64,000 bases of DNA, taken from assembly GCA_016584305.1 (NCBI GenBank), contig JACEEZ010020103.1, positions 362,285 through 426,284 of the forward strand. Direction: 5' to 3'. Within the stretch, counting starts at the first letter, position 1. The number at the start of each line of letters is the position of its first letter. Shown in pieces: positions 53,479 to 64,000 of the stretch. The notes under the pieces are model-generated. The model worked only from the letters and a program-made list of their open reading frames with translations. It ran no database searches and had not been told where the DNA came from. The position numbers were made by a program, and so were the translations under genes. This DNA comes from Chionoecetes opilio. Taxonomy: Eukaryota > Arthropoda > Malacostraca > Decapoda > Majidae.

Positions 53479-54045
53479 GCGGTCCACCGAAATATGCCAA
53501 AACCCCAGGTTTTGGCATAAAGTAATCAAAAACCTTTGGCCCAATCAAAAACCTTTCTTAATTAGGTATAGGTTAGGTTAGGTTAAACCGTTAACGGTCC
53601 ACCGAAATATGCCAAAACCTTTGGCCCAATCAAAAACCTTTCTGAGCGCCATCTGGCGAGGACAATGCATACAGACCTGAGTGCGGTTATGATACAAATG
53701 ATCATAGCGCTTCCTAATAAGCGCGGTCTGTCAGAAGTTTCCAGTCGATAAGGGCATAGAAAAACCATGAACCATAAATATGTGATGCCGTGTGTGTACG
53801 TTTGAAAATAAAGACTTTTGAATAAATATCTAGTGTGTATTTCATAGCTAAAGTTACGACTTACAAATGCTTAAAAACAATAAAACATAATTGACATACA
53901 TATATTCCACGTTTATTCATCTATTTATCTTCAAACTAACTACTTTCAATTCAATATACCTAATTAAGAAAGGTTTTTGATTAGGCTAAAGGTTTTTGAT
54001 TCATTTATGCCAAAACCCAGGGTTTTGGCATATTTCGGTGGACCC
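53479..54045. mobile_element. MITE with GGTCCACCGAAATATGCC ends and 8-bp duplication
   Basis: CTCACGGT stands on both sides (53,471-53,478 and 54,046-54,053). The ends are GGTCCACCGAAATATGCC and GGCATATTTCGGTGGACC. The left terminal region is duplicated at 53,595. An 8-bp duplication suggests hAT. Confidence 0.8.
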
Positions 54046-54053
54046 CTCACGGT

Positions 54054-54685
54054 AGAGAAAAATGTGGTCAATTTTCGGGTCTATGTGCATTACAACCAAT
54101 ATACGCTCGGTGGTTTCAAGTAAACTTCTCATTCTCATCAAATACACGACCTTTCGAGCGATTGACTTTTCGAGCGGAGGACCATTCGGAGGACCCAATT
54201 GTGTGTGTGTGTGTTGCGTTTGTGGTAAAGCGAGAGAGGCTAAGAGTGAGGTGTTAGCCCCCCAGTGTGTGTGTCTGACCTAAAGAGCGAACGCGCAGTT
54301 CTCTTCCACAATAACGGCGTCAGCCCCGTACCGCCGCGGCCACGGGTACGGCACGGGCCACAGTGGTCCATAGAAGCTAATCTCGGGCACGCGGGACTCG
54401 AATCTAGGATCAGCGCATCAAAGTATACCCTGGGTACGTCTCTGTTGTATTCAGCAGGAGACACCTAACAAAAGCACGTAAAAATATTCCATTTACCGGC
54501 ATCAAACTATGATGTCATATATTTCAGGGAGAATATTACGCTGAAAGGCTAATATGGCGGCAATGTATTATCGTCCCGCCTATATATATCAATAACAATA
54601 CTAATCAGTGTATAGTATCACTAATATGCCATAAATAAGATATTTCACGGTAAATCTCACCTTATTTCCCATTAAATAAGTCTAT
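54054..54685. other. Intergenic stretch, no gene seen
   Basis: No recognised domain or element. Confidence 0.45.
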
Positions 54686-54686
54686 G

Positions 54687-54926
54687 GCCCGTACCGAGAG
54701 TCATGATGAAGGTTGAGCGACGACCTTCGTCGACTGAGGAAGGTTACCTTTAAAGGGATGTTTTTTGGAACGAAGAGCAGCGACGATGGTCGAAGGTCGG
54801 CACGAAGACACGGTGCCGACCTTCGTTGCTGCTCTTCGTTCCGAAAAACATCACTTTTATGGTAACCTTCCTCAGTTGACGAAGGTCGTCGCTCAACCTT
54901 CATCATGACTCTCGGTACGGGCCTAT
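54687..54926. mobile_element. Near-perfect 240-bp hairpin
   Basis: The left end GGCCCGTACCGAGAGTCATG pairs with the right end CATGACTCTCGGTACGGGCC. The arms match with few differences to a short loop near 54,805. Each arm carries repeated GAAGGT / ACCTTC motifs. Confidence 0.92.
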
Positions 54927-54929
54927 ATA

Positions 54930-56630
54930 TCTTGGGTAAACAACAAACATGGCGGCCCAGTTGGTTCCTGAATGCTGATTGGCTGTCAATGTCAAGTAAT
55001 TCACGAGCTGGACTCAAAAACAAACTTAAAAACAAGTTATTAGCTAATTACAATTAGATTTACCAGTAATATTTCTATTTTTTATATTCTAGGTAAGACT
55101 CTTTTATTATAAAACTCATTTTTGTGATGTAAGTTGAAAGACTGCGTATAGTAATGTTATGGTAGGTGCATTTATCAATATTATTATCATAAATATTATT
55201 ATCATTATTGCAAATATTATTATTTATATTATTATTATTATCATTATTATTACTATCAATATTACATTATTATTATTAATATTATTATTATTATCATTAT
55301 TATTATTATCTTTTTTTGATATTATTATTATTATTATTATCATTTATTATTGTTATTATCACTATTAATATTATTACTACCTATTGTTTATTGGTATTAT
55401 TATTATTTCTCTATCATTATCATTATCAGTTATCATTATTAATAATATTATTCATTATTATTCAGATTATTTTCCGCGAGATTCATTGTTTGTTAAGGCA
55501 GTAATCCATGGTGGTGGATGGGCCACAACATGTGTCAGCTTACATTAATTATAATTGTAGGTCCGTAATAGAGCCTCGGCTCAATGGAATTTGGCTGCAT
55601 TATTATTATTATTGTTATGTATTTGTCATGCACAAAGTGGCCAATAAATGTATCAGTATCAGTATCAGTATAATGTAGCGAGGCCTCTGATTGGCCCATG
55701 GGTGCTGGGCTCGCGGTCAAGTTACGAGGTGCCAATTACGCATTTTAAAACGAATACTCACTTTTTTATTCGTGCACCGATATAGGATTGCATAGCCTTA
55801 TTGAAAACCCCAGTTTTTGTATGACTTTCCATAAAAAGTCTCCGAGTTTAAGGCCTTCGTAAAAGAAATATGACTCAATCAGTTAGTAACACCGTACATT
55901 TTAGCGATATTTTGTTGATAAATCTTATTTTACACTAAATATAGGGGGAGTTTTGTGTGTTTTAATATATTTCAATATTTCTGCATCGTTTTATGTATCA
56001 ATCACGCGTCTGGTGGCTGTATTTTGTTACTTTGTCTTAGGGGGTTTTTGTTTACACTTTAATGTCAACCTTATTCTTCCTTCTAAATGAGCTGTGAGGT
56101 TTTTTATGTGTGATTAGCTATGCCTACAGGCGCAGTGTGTTTGTGTGTGTTTATGGGACGTGTTTTTCACGTGTTTACTAAAGGAATACATCTGACTCAG
56201 TGGTTTTAAGGGGTCAAATTATAGAAAAAGCAAAATATATGTTACTCCTTGGTTTCAACACTAAACGAGGATCTGTTACTGTTTATAAGATACACACATC
56301 ATATACTCATCATATACTATTAGCTCATATTTTTTCACGAATTATACGAGCTTCGTCAAAAAGTCGATTTTTGTTGTGGTGAATTTGAAGATTTTTAGGC
56401 CATCTTTTAAAACACGACATTTCATTAATTCTTCGTTATTTCATTGTTTTTAGGCTTATTGTGTCCTATTTATCATTATTTTACTTTATCCGTGTTGATT
56501 TATTCATTATTTGATGTATTTGATTATGAAGGGAAAAGTTGTAGCCTCGAGTTGGATGTCAAGATCAAGATCAAGAAACCGGTCATAACAAGTCCTCTTG
56601 ATGACGTCACACGGCAGCCATATTGGCTAT
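54930..56630. other. Intergenic stretch with ATT-rich microsatellite and a LINE-like end
   Basis: 55,165-55,470 is an irregular (ATT)n/(ATC)n tract. 55,610-55,675 ends AATAAATGTATCAGTATCAG, a short-repeat tail like a LINE 3' end. No gene is supported. Confidence 0.55.
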
Positions 56631-56632
56631 TT

Positions 56633-57244
56633 ATCCTTATTATATTTATACCTCAATTTACGGCTCCCCGTGCAATATTCAAGGCTATTTAAGGGGTAAG
56701 AAATTATGGTGCTACTATAGCGTGCGGTCTACATCGGGGCTTGCAGTCTACGCTCCCCTAACGTGCGGTCTACAAAGATCCCGCCTGACCTGACCTGACC
56801 TGACTACCCCATAGCTTTAATGTGCATTCTAACAAGTCCACACCTGACCTGACCTTACCTGACCTGAGGGCCGTGACACTACTCAACCTTGTAAAATAGG
56901 AATCAACGAAGTAAAGTCTCAGTATCCTCCTAAAATTTAAGCCGAAAGCATCAGTCTGACACACTTAACCCTCTACTCTTGGGAGAAGAAACAGCGGTTA
57001 AGTTTTTACGTGGCAGCAATCTTCTGGACACACTACAAGAAGCAGAGCCTTGTCATCGATGTGGTAGTGTTATGCAAGAAAAAAAAAGTGACAGGGGTGG
57101 AGAATACGGCCTGTGCTTAATAAAATACTTACTAAAGTTTTGGTTGTTCTATAATACTCTACTGTATAATAGACAATATCATATAGCAATAGTAAATTGC
57201 AGCCTGAAGTGGAAGAGTGTAGAGTGTAAGTAGCGAGTAAGAAA
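56633..57244. repeat. Left flank of the 31-bp satellite
   Basis: CAATTTACGGCTCCCCGTGCAATATTCAAGG here recurs at 58,876-58,910 on the far side of the array. 56,715-56,780 holds AGCGTGCGGTCTAC twice, which is the satellite core in reverse orientation. Confidence 0.75.
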
Positions 57245-58745
57245 TGTAGACCGCACGCTATAGCGCAAATGTCCCGGTAGACCGCACGCTATAGCGCAAA
57301 TGTCCCGGTAGACCGCACGCTATAGTGCAAATGTCCCGGTAGACCGCACGCTAAAGTGCAAATGTCCCGGTAGACCGCACGCTATAGCGCAAATGTCCCG
57401 GTAGACCACAAGCTATAGTGCAAATGTCCCGGTAGACCGCACGCTATAGCGCAAATGTCCCGGTAGACCGCACGCTATAGCGCAAATGTCCCGGTAGACC
57501 GCACGCTATAGCGCAAATGTCCCGGTAGAACGCACGCTATAGCGCAAATGTCCCGGTAGACCGCACGCTATAGCGCAAATGTCCCGGTAGACCACACGCT
57601 ATAGCGCAAATGTCCCGGTAGACCGCACGCTATAGCGCAAATGTCCCGGTAGACCGCACGCTATAGCGCAAATGTCCCGGTAGACCGCACGCTATAGTGC
57701 AAATGTCCCGGTAGACCGCACGCTATAGTGCAAATGTCCCGGTAGACCGCACGCTATAGTGCAAATGTCCCGGTAGACCGCACGCTATAGCGCAAATGTC
57801 CCGGTAGACCGCACGCTATAGCGCAAATGTCCCGGTAGACCGCACGCTATAGCGCAAATGTCCCGGTAGACCGCACGCTATAGCGCAAATGTCCCGGTAG
57901 ACCGCACGCTATAGCGCAAATGTCCCGGTAGACCGCACGCTATAGCGCAAATGTCCCGGTAGACCGCACGCTATAGCGCAAATGTCCCGGTAGACCGCAC
58001 GCTATAGCGCAAATGTCCCGGTAGACCGCACGCTATAGCGCAAATGTCCCGGTAGACCGCACGCTATAGCGCAAATGTCCCGGTAGACCGCACGCTATAG
58101 CGCAAATGTCCCGGTAGACCGCACGCTATAGCGCAAATGTCCCGGTAGACCGCACGCTATAGCGCAAATGTCCCGGTAGACCGCACGCTATAGTGCAAAT
58201 GTCCCGGTAGACGCACGCTATAGCGCAAATGTCCCGGTAGACCGCACGCTATAGCGCAAATGTCCCGGTAGACCGCACGCTATAGTGCAAATGTCCCGGT
58301 AGACCGCACGCTATAGTGCAAATGTCCCGGTAGACCGCACGCTATAGTGCAAATGTCCCGGTAGACCGCACGCTATAGTGCAAATGTCCCGGTAGACCGC
58401 ACGCTATAGTGCAAATGTCCCGGTAGACCGCACGCTATAGTGCAAATGTCCCGGTAGACCGCACGCTATAGTGCAAATGTCCCGGTAGACCGCACGCTAT
58501 AGTGCAAATGCCCGGTAGACCGCACGCTATAGTGCAAATGTCCCGGTAGACCGCACGCTATAGTGCAAATGTCCCGGTAGACCGCACGCTATAGTGCAAA
58601 TGTCCCGGTAGACCGCACGCTATAGTGCAAATGTCCCGGTAGACCGCACGCTATAGTGCAAATGTCCCGGTAGACCGCATGCTATGGTGCAAATGTCCCG
58701 GAGGACCACACACTATAGTGCAAATGTCCCGGTAGACCACACGCT
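57245..58745. repeat. 31-bp satellite, about 48 units
   Basis: Units of AGACCGCACGCTATAGCGCA + AATGTCCCGGT. A single-base variant (AGCGCA or AGTGCA) is distributed in blocks: mixed at the left, a long run of CG units in the middle, and a uniform run of about 15 TG units at the right. The last units are more diverged. Confidence 0.97.
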
Positions 58746-59060
58746 ATACTAGCACCGAAATGATGTGGGGCTGTATTGCATGATATTACCCATTGACAAA
58801 GACAATATATGCACGATAAATAGGTAAAAACTGGGTATTTCTGGCTTCACTGATCTTATTTCTTATGCTTTTTACTTCAATTTACGGGTTCCCGTGCAAT
58901 ATTCAAGGCCATGTAAGGGGTAAGAAAGGGTGTGGGGCTGTATTGCATGATATAACACCCAAGCAGAGGCAATATATGCACGCTAAATGGGTAAAAATGG
59001 GGTATTTCTGGGTTCAAAACAACGCTATTATAAAAACAGGCTTTTTATTTATATTCTAAT
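58746..59060. repeat. Right flank of the satellite with an internal duplication
   Basis: GATGTGGGGCTGTATTGCATGATAT occurs at about 58,762 and again at about 58,929, each followed by CAATATATGCACG. The flank thus contains tandem copies of a larger unit. Confidence 0.75.
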
Positions 59061-59626
59061 AGATTTTGATGTGTTTGTGTCCTCACTAATAACAGACACT
59101 AGCAGCATCCTCCTCACTCACAGACATTCTGAGAACAACAGTTACTGAAGTCTGGACAGGAAACATTTAGGAAACATGTTTCCAACCTTTGGAAACAGTT
59201 GGGAAACATTGTTTCCAAACAAAGTTTCCATCAATACTACGGCAGTGAGAAGTGGGGCAAGGTTTGCTGGGCGGGGATCCCCACACACATGTAAAAAAAA
59301 AAATATTCTGACAAAAACGAGTGCCAGATTCATTCCATACACATCAAAACTATTCAGCAAAACTAAGTTTCAAATCGTTGAAAGCCCACTACCGAAAATA
59401 TATTAGCTCGAATGGTCCTCCACTCGAAAAAGTATTCTCTCGAATCGTCCAGACATCTTCTCATCATAGGGGATATTTCTAACCCCTACAACAGCCGAGG
59501 GAAAGGAAAAATAACATAAGGGGTGTCTGGGGGGCGAAAACCCCCAGTGAGGTAAGGATACGTAATCAATTCCCAGGTTAAGTTAGTGAACTAGCAGGGA
59601 GATCTGGGCAGGGGGGCACAGCCCCC
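59061..59626. other. Intergenic stretch with dispersed repeat
   Basis: 59,235-59,400 matches 9,225-9,400 in diverged form (CTACGGCAGTG(A/C)GAAGTGG, then AAAACGAGTGCCAGAT). No gene is seen. Confidence 0.5.
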
Positions 59627-60105
59627 TACCATAGATAACACTAAAGTCGCCAGGACAAAGTTTTTTCTATTTACAGACGTCTGGTGGCGTTAATACATAC
59701 ATTTCTACATCCATGATTTCAGGAAAGCTAGAAGGGGCTATCTGGAGAGTCTGTGTCATTTTGTGTCTTCATCTGTCATATTATATGGCTATAAATAAAC
59801 AAATTACAAAAATATCGCCAGAGTGGTGACCAACAATAAGGTCGCCAATTAGTGTTTATGTTTTGAGTGTCCTCCCGACGTCGTCGTTGTGCGAAAAAAA
59901 ACGAGTAGGGATATTTGAAACCGTATATACTTGCAGATACAAAGCATAAAACAACACTGAAACAGGGTAGATTATACAGTAATTATATAAACTACTGTGT
60001 ATCATTTTCAGTGGCACATACAAATCAGTAGTGATGCTATAATTCGTAATATTTGGCGGCTGGCGACATTATTGCAGCTGGCGACTAAAGTGTAATCTAC
60101 GGTAG
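59627..60105. mobile_element. Family B MITE, longest copy
   Basis: Ends CTACCATAGATAACACTAAAG and CTAAAGTGTAATCTACGGTAG. It contains the 60-bp block shared with position 353. The related GGCGACATTATTGCAG is near the right end. Confidence 0.7.
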
Positions 60106-60514
60106 TTATGTCAGGGGAGTATTAGTTAAAACTGCATATTTACAAATTTTCGATATTGGGCACCACTTTTCGAGGACTAAACTAGGGATTTCTGCCAAAA
60201 ACTAACAACAGATTAATTTTCAAACACATCAAAACTATTATGAAAATGAGTTACCCGGTACGTTCCCGAAAAAGTCCAAATGACAATAGTGGAGCAACAA
60301 CTGTTTGTGTTTAGTTGTGGTTGCCCCGCCCCACAGGATTAGCAGTGATATTAGTAAGTTTGGATATAATGGACGAGAACTGAGCGGTCACTTCCGCCGT
60401 TACCACTTGCGTTTTCTATACAGTATATGTATATTTATTTGCTCAGTATACTGTACAGTGTTAATCCACTCCCGCGTAACCTTTAAAACTAAAAAACATA
60501 TTGTAGAAATGATA
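60106..60514. other. Intergenic stretch, no gene seen
   Basis: No recognised feature. Confidence 0.45.
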
Positions 60515-60516
60515 TA

Positions 60517-60568
60517 CAGGAGAACCTCGTTTAACCGGCATTTAAAACAACGGCACTAATCGACCCAG

Positions 60569-60603
<35 letters not shown>

Positions 60604-60826
60604 CCCACTGATAAACTCTGGAACTCTCTTCCTGTTTCTATTTTTCCACTTTCCTATGACTTACATCTTTTCAAAATAAGAGTAACAAGACACCTCCCGA
60701 ACTAAATTGGCTCACCCCTTTTTTATTTTATTCTCTTACTGTCTTCTTTATAGGGACTGGCAACTAAGCGGGCTTTGTGTTACCCATTTTTGTTGTGCCC
60801 TTGGCCAGTTCCTCGTGATGGGGGGG

Positions 60827-60862
<36 letters not shown>

Positions 60863-60964
60863 GATTTGGGGCGATTCCATAAGAGTAACTCTCAAAACAA
60901 CGGCAAAATGAGTTATCCGGCATGCGCTCCCCCCCGTGGGTGCCGGATAAACGAGGTTCTCCTG
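60517..60964 (+). mobile_element. TA-flanked MITE carrying a third LINE 3' fragment
   Basis: TA at 60,515-60,516 and 60,965-60,966. The ends are CAGGAGAACCTCGTTTAACC and TAAACGAGGTTCTCCTG. The interior is poly-T, a LINE tail (60,605-60,830, reading [13 protein letters not shown] DNA in altered frame), and poly-A. The MITE family differs from the 11,194 and 19,846 hosts. Confidence 0.8.
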
Positions 60965-60999
60965 TAGTTGTCTAATAGCTCTCGCCGGGGGTCAAGGGG

Positions 61000-61560
61000 G
61001 TGATTGCCCCCACCTGTTAGGAGGTTAGGTTAGGTTGGGTTAATAATCTTGGTGGGCGGATGAGGGGGCACAGCCGCCCTCTGTTGGAAGGTTCAGTTAT
61101 GGTAATAATCCTTCCGTTGAGTGGAGAGGCTGGGGGGCGGCGGAGCATGGCGGTGAGTGGAGAGGCTGGGGGGCGGTGAATTCGGCGGGTGGCGGGGCGG
61201 GGCACAACACTTGTTTTCATACAATTCTGTCACTTCACTGTTTTCTGAGACACTGACTATTTTTTCCTGGCCAAGTGTTAGGGTTTTTTTGTGATACAGA
61301 TACATTTTTATCAATGGAAACGGTGACCCTAGGATTTGGTGATGAAAATATGAAAAATAGCAGTTTTGAACGGGTTTCCGGAAGAAAAAAATCTCCATCA
61401 GAAATAGCACCAATTTTAGGGCAGGAAAAATTTGTCAGTGTCAAACAAAATGACCGTGCAGTCATCGTCCGTTTTTACAGTAAGTTTGCCGATGCTACCA
61501 AAATAGGTAGGACTATTAGATCACATTCTGGTGTAGCCGACGGTAAAAATTTACAAGACT
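61000..61560. other. Inverted coding-like fragments with a GQEK motif
   Basis: Minus-strand GQEKIVSVSENSEVTELYEN (about 61,210-61,275) and plus-strand GQEKFVSVKQNDR (about 61,420-61,460) are divergent copies in inverse orientation. They are related to 5,625-5,670. No family is recognised. Confidence 0.35.
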
Positions 61561-61699
61561 AACTAATCAAAATCTCCTAAACTAAACAATCCACTTGTAA
61601 CCTTACCTTGGAAGTGGGTTCAGGGCACCTCCAACCCTCTTGGAAATTCACTATATAAGCTGAAATATATATAAGTTTTCCATGTGTATTTTTTCACAT

Positions 61700-61930
61700 A
61701 CACATAAAAACATAAGAGAACATAAGGAAGCTTCAAGAGGCCGTGAGACCTACACGTGGTAGTTCCTGTTACTTAACACTACCTACATCCACCTTTCATC
61801 CCCAGCCATTAAATTGTCTAGCCACTTTTTAAAGCTCCCTAATGACTCCGTACTAACTACCCCATGACTGAGTCCATTCCAATTATTTATCACCCTATTT
61901 GTGAACCAGTTTTTCCCTATTTCTTCCTAA
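61700..61930 (-). mobile_element. CR1-like LINE 3' tail just upstream of TOPORS
   Basis: On the minus strand the order is GGGAAAAACTGGTTCACAAA, TGGACTCAGTCATGGGG, GGATGAAAGGTGGATGTAGG, GGAACTACCACGTGTAGG and a TTATGTTCTCTTATG end. It ends about 65 bp before the TOPORS exon, within the presumed intron. Confidence 0.85.
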
Positions 61931-61994
61931 ACATAAGTAACAAAGTTGGAAAAATAATGTGGATTACATAATTTATACTGGGATGTGCTTGCAG

Positions 61995-64000
61995 GCGTTC
62001 CAGGATGCAGTCCCCCAGGGAGAGGCACCATGAGGGGGAGACCTCCTCGAGCAAGGGGCCGGAGCCGGGCAGCCAGCCCGGCAGTGAAGGCAAGACCTGC
62101 ACGGCCAGCCCCCCCGGCAGCCCCGCCAGCACCGCCTCGCCCATCTCCGACGACACGTGTCCCATCTGCCTGGGCAACATCACGGACAAGTGCATGGCCA
62201 ACTCCTGCCAGCACTGCTTCTGTCTGGTGTGCCTCAAGGAGTGGTCCAAGCAGAAGGCCGTGTGTCCACTGTGTAAGGAAAGCTTCACCAAGATCATCTA
62301 TGAAATCAAGTCTGAAACGGAGTTCAAGGAGTGGAAAGTGCCTAGGCATGAACAGAGTCATCCCATCACCAACTTTCATGCATTTTTTGTCCCAGACAGA
62401 AGATTCTTTGGCTACAGAACTACTAATTTCCCCGGGGCGGCCTCCCTGCGTCGCCAGCACCCGGGAAACTTCGGCGACGTCATCCCCTCGGGGCCTCGGG
62501 AACCCCGCTCCGCTGCCTTTAATATGCGAGGCTCCTCTTTTTTCCGCCTTAATATTTACCTCAACAATGAATGGGTCCAGCCCATTGCAGATATAACGGG
62601 CAGGTACAGACAGAGCTCACCAGAGCTTTACCGGGAGCAGCCGGCCCTCACCCACCGCCTCGTGCCCTGGGTCAACAGAGAGCTGGCTGCACTTGTGCAC
62701 TCCACCAGGATAGGAGTTGTACTGACGGAGATTATGGATCTCATTGAAAGGTACGCCATCAATTCTCGTGAGTTCCGGCGAGCGGTGCGACCCCACCTCG
62801 GGAATCGAACCAATCATTTTGTCCATGAGTTCTATCATTTTGCTCGGTCTCCCTATGACATGGTGGGACACGACAACGCGGCGCGCTATGTGCCGCGCTA
62901 CGGCTTTAATGATGAGAGCAGCAGCGACAGCAGCAGCACGGAGGACAGCGACGCCGTGGTGGAGGTTGACGTGCGAGGGAATCCCGTTTCCTCGGCCACA
63001 AACAGGACGCAGCAACAAGGGTCTGTAGCGGCGCCTGAAAATGTTGAGAGGGAGGAAATCCTCACTCAGGAGGGATCTGTGCTGATCAGCAGTGATGAAA
63101 GTTCCACAAATGAAACCCCACGGCAAACTAATTTGTTTGTGCAGCAGACGCCTCCACAGCTCAGCCCGAGTGAGGACCTGGGACATCCTGTATCAGCAGC
63201 CTTCATGATGAACCAGCTGGTGGGACGTGCCAGGAATTTCCTGAACTCCATCAATGAAGGAGCATCGACATCACTAGCAGAGGAGAGTGTGGCAAGCAGA
63301 AGCAGTGCCAAAAGGACCCTGAAAACAGAACTGCCATCAGATTATGATGATTCAGATGCTTGCATCATTGTGGAAGAAGTTAACAAGAGAGAGAAGACTC
63401 CAGAGATCATTACTTTAGACAGTGAAGAAGAAGAAGAGAGATCTCAGTTAGCTGCATCCATGCATAACAAAAAGTCTAGAAGGAAGCATGACCGTGAGTC
63501 AACACAGGGCAGCGGGAGAACCAGTAACTCCCACTCCCATCGAGAGAGAAAAGGCAAAAGGAAGCCCTGTCTTAATCGATCAAACTTCCCTGTCTCCCTC
63601 AGTCTGTCTTGTGCCACCACCTCCTCCTCCTCCAGGACCTCAAACAGAGACCACAGCTATTGCAACGTGCAGGAGGTTGAAGAAGTGATCACGTGTAACA
63701 TCAGGGAACAGAGTGACCAGCCATCCTCCTCTGAAGACGTGTCACACAACTACAAAATCCCCAAAACTGTACAGAATAACAAGGACAGACCGTACACACT
63801 TAAAGGCTACATTATATCCTCAGACAGTGAATCCAGCTTCCAGGCACCACAGAGGAAAAAGAGAAAGCATAAAGAGAAGAAATCTAAAACTAGAGAGCCT
63901 GTGTCGGTACAGAGCCCGGAAGACACCAGCCGAGGCGAGGGGTGTGGCTCAAGCTCTTGGCAGGACACAAACTCACCAGCCAGGGAAAAATGTTCACCTC
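61995..64000 (+). CDS. TOPORS: TOPORS-type E3 ligase, large RING exon (partial, runs off window)
   Basis: Topors acts in the nucleus as a RING ubiquitin E3 and also as a SUMO E3. The acceptor TGTGCTTGCAG precedes the exon. The ATG at 62,005 is the first in frame, but the frame is open to the acceptor. 665 codons are visible without a stop. Residues 52-90 form a C3HC4 RING (CPIC, SCQHCFC, VCLKEWSKQKAVCPLC). Residues about 180-310 match the conserved Topors region (LVPWVNREL, NRTNHFVHEFYHFARSPYDM). Acidic/serine-rich candidate SUMO-interaction motifs are VLISSD (359-364), CIIVEEV (453-459), EIITLD (467-472) and YIISSD (602-607). Basic tracts near 617-628 (RKKRKHKEKKSK) resemble an NLS. Any 5' exon and the 3' end are outside or unidentified. 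Confidence 0.93.

Noticed and set aside
57245..58745. CRISPR-like array of 31-bp repeats
   Set aside because: There are no unique spacers; the units are contiguous. The DNA is eukaryotic and no cas gene is present.
61917..63311. Antisense open frames opposite TOPORS
   Set aside because: Shadows of the GC-rich coding exon on the other strand; the sense frame has clear RING homology.

Overview
The window is nuclear DNA from a metazoan, most likely an arthropod and plausibly a decapod crustacean. The evidence is spliced genes with GT/AG introns, CR1/Jockey-superfamily LINEs, tRNA-derived SINEs ending in CTTTACCTTTACCTT, scattered TTAGG/CCTAA runs, very abundant MITEs and foldback elements, and several kilobase-scale minisatellites. 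The taxon is an inference. No prokaryotic gene, operon or CRISPR locus is present.

Only two host genes can be supported. (1) A SAMHD1-type dNTP triphosphohydrolase lies on the + strand at 10,686-29,465. Eleven exons could be delimited to the base, and the HD catalytic residues and most nucleotide contacts are conserved. The readable protein (about 474 aa) begins at the HD core and has no visible SAM domain. Exon 3 carries an apparent one-base deletion. The C-terminus ends in an SPKK-type CDK consensus. (2) The large RING exon of a TOPORS-type ubiquitin/SUMO E3 ligase starts at 61,995 on the + strand and runs off the window end. It shows a C3HC4 RING, the conserved TOPORS region, four candidate SUMO-interaction motifs and basic NLS-like tracts.

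Layout: 1-10,100 holds nested DNA transposons, SINE-like modules and a 2-kb 23-bp satellite. 10,686-29,465 is SAMHD1, whose introns are packed with TTAA MITEs, TA-flanked MITEs, hAT MITEs, LINE tails, a 25-bp and a 29-bp tandem array, and a possible hammerhead-like Penelope tail. 29,500-35,100 holds 3'-flank repeats and a 2.7-kb palindrome whose right arm carries an 0.8-kb CT tract. 35,100-37,850 is a LINE (ORF1 with an SGNH-esterase-like domain, ORF2 endonuclease) split by a foldback element. 37,790-40,860 is a decayed Ty3/Gypsy fragment on the minus strand and a GC-rich region. 40,911-44,050 is a decayed LINE ORF2 on the minus strand. 45,715-52,060 is a CR1-like LINE on the + strand interrupted by three different elements. 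52,060-57,240 holds foldback and hAT-like elements and hairpins. 57,245-58,745 is a 31-bp satellite. 58,750-61,990 holds MITEs and a LINE tail just upstream of TOPORS.

The most informative signals come from insertions that can be removed on paper. Several elements have exact target duplications, or sit inside LINE frames that become continuous when the element is omitted. One hAT MITE landed exactly on the exon-4 5' splice site of SAMHD1 and duplicated the donor. Relationships between elements and genes are otherwise positional, and no functional interaction is claimed. Splice sites, motifs and repeat boundaries were read by eye, and no database search was possible.
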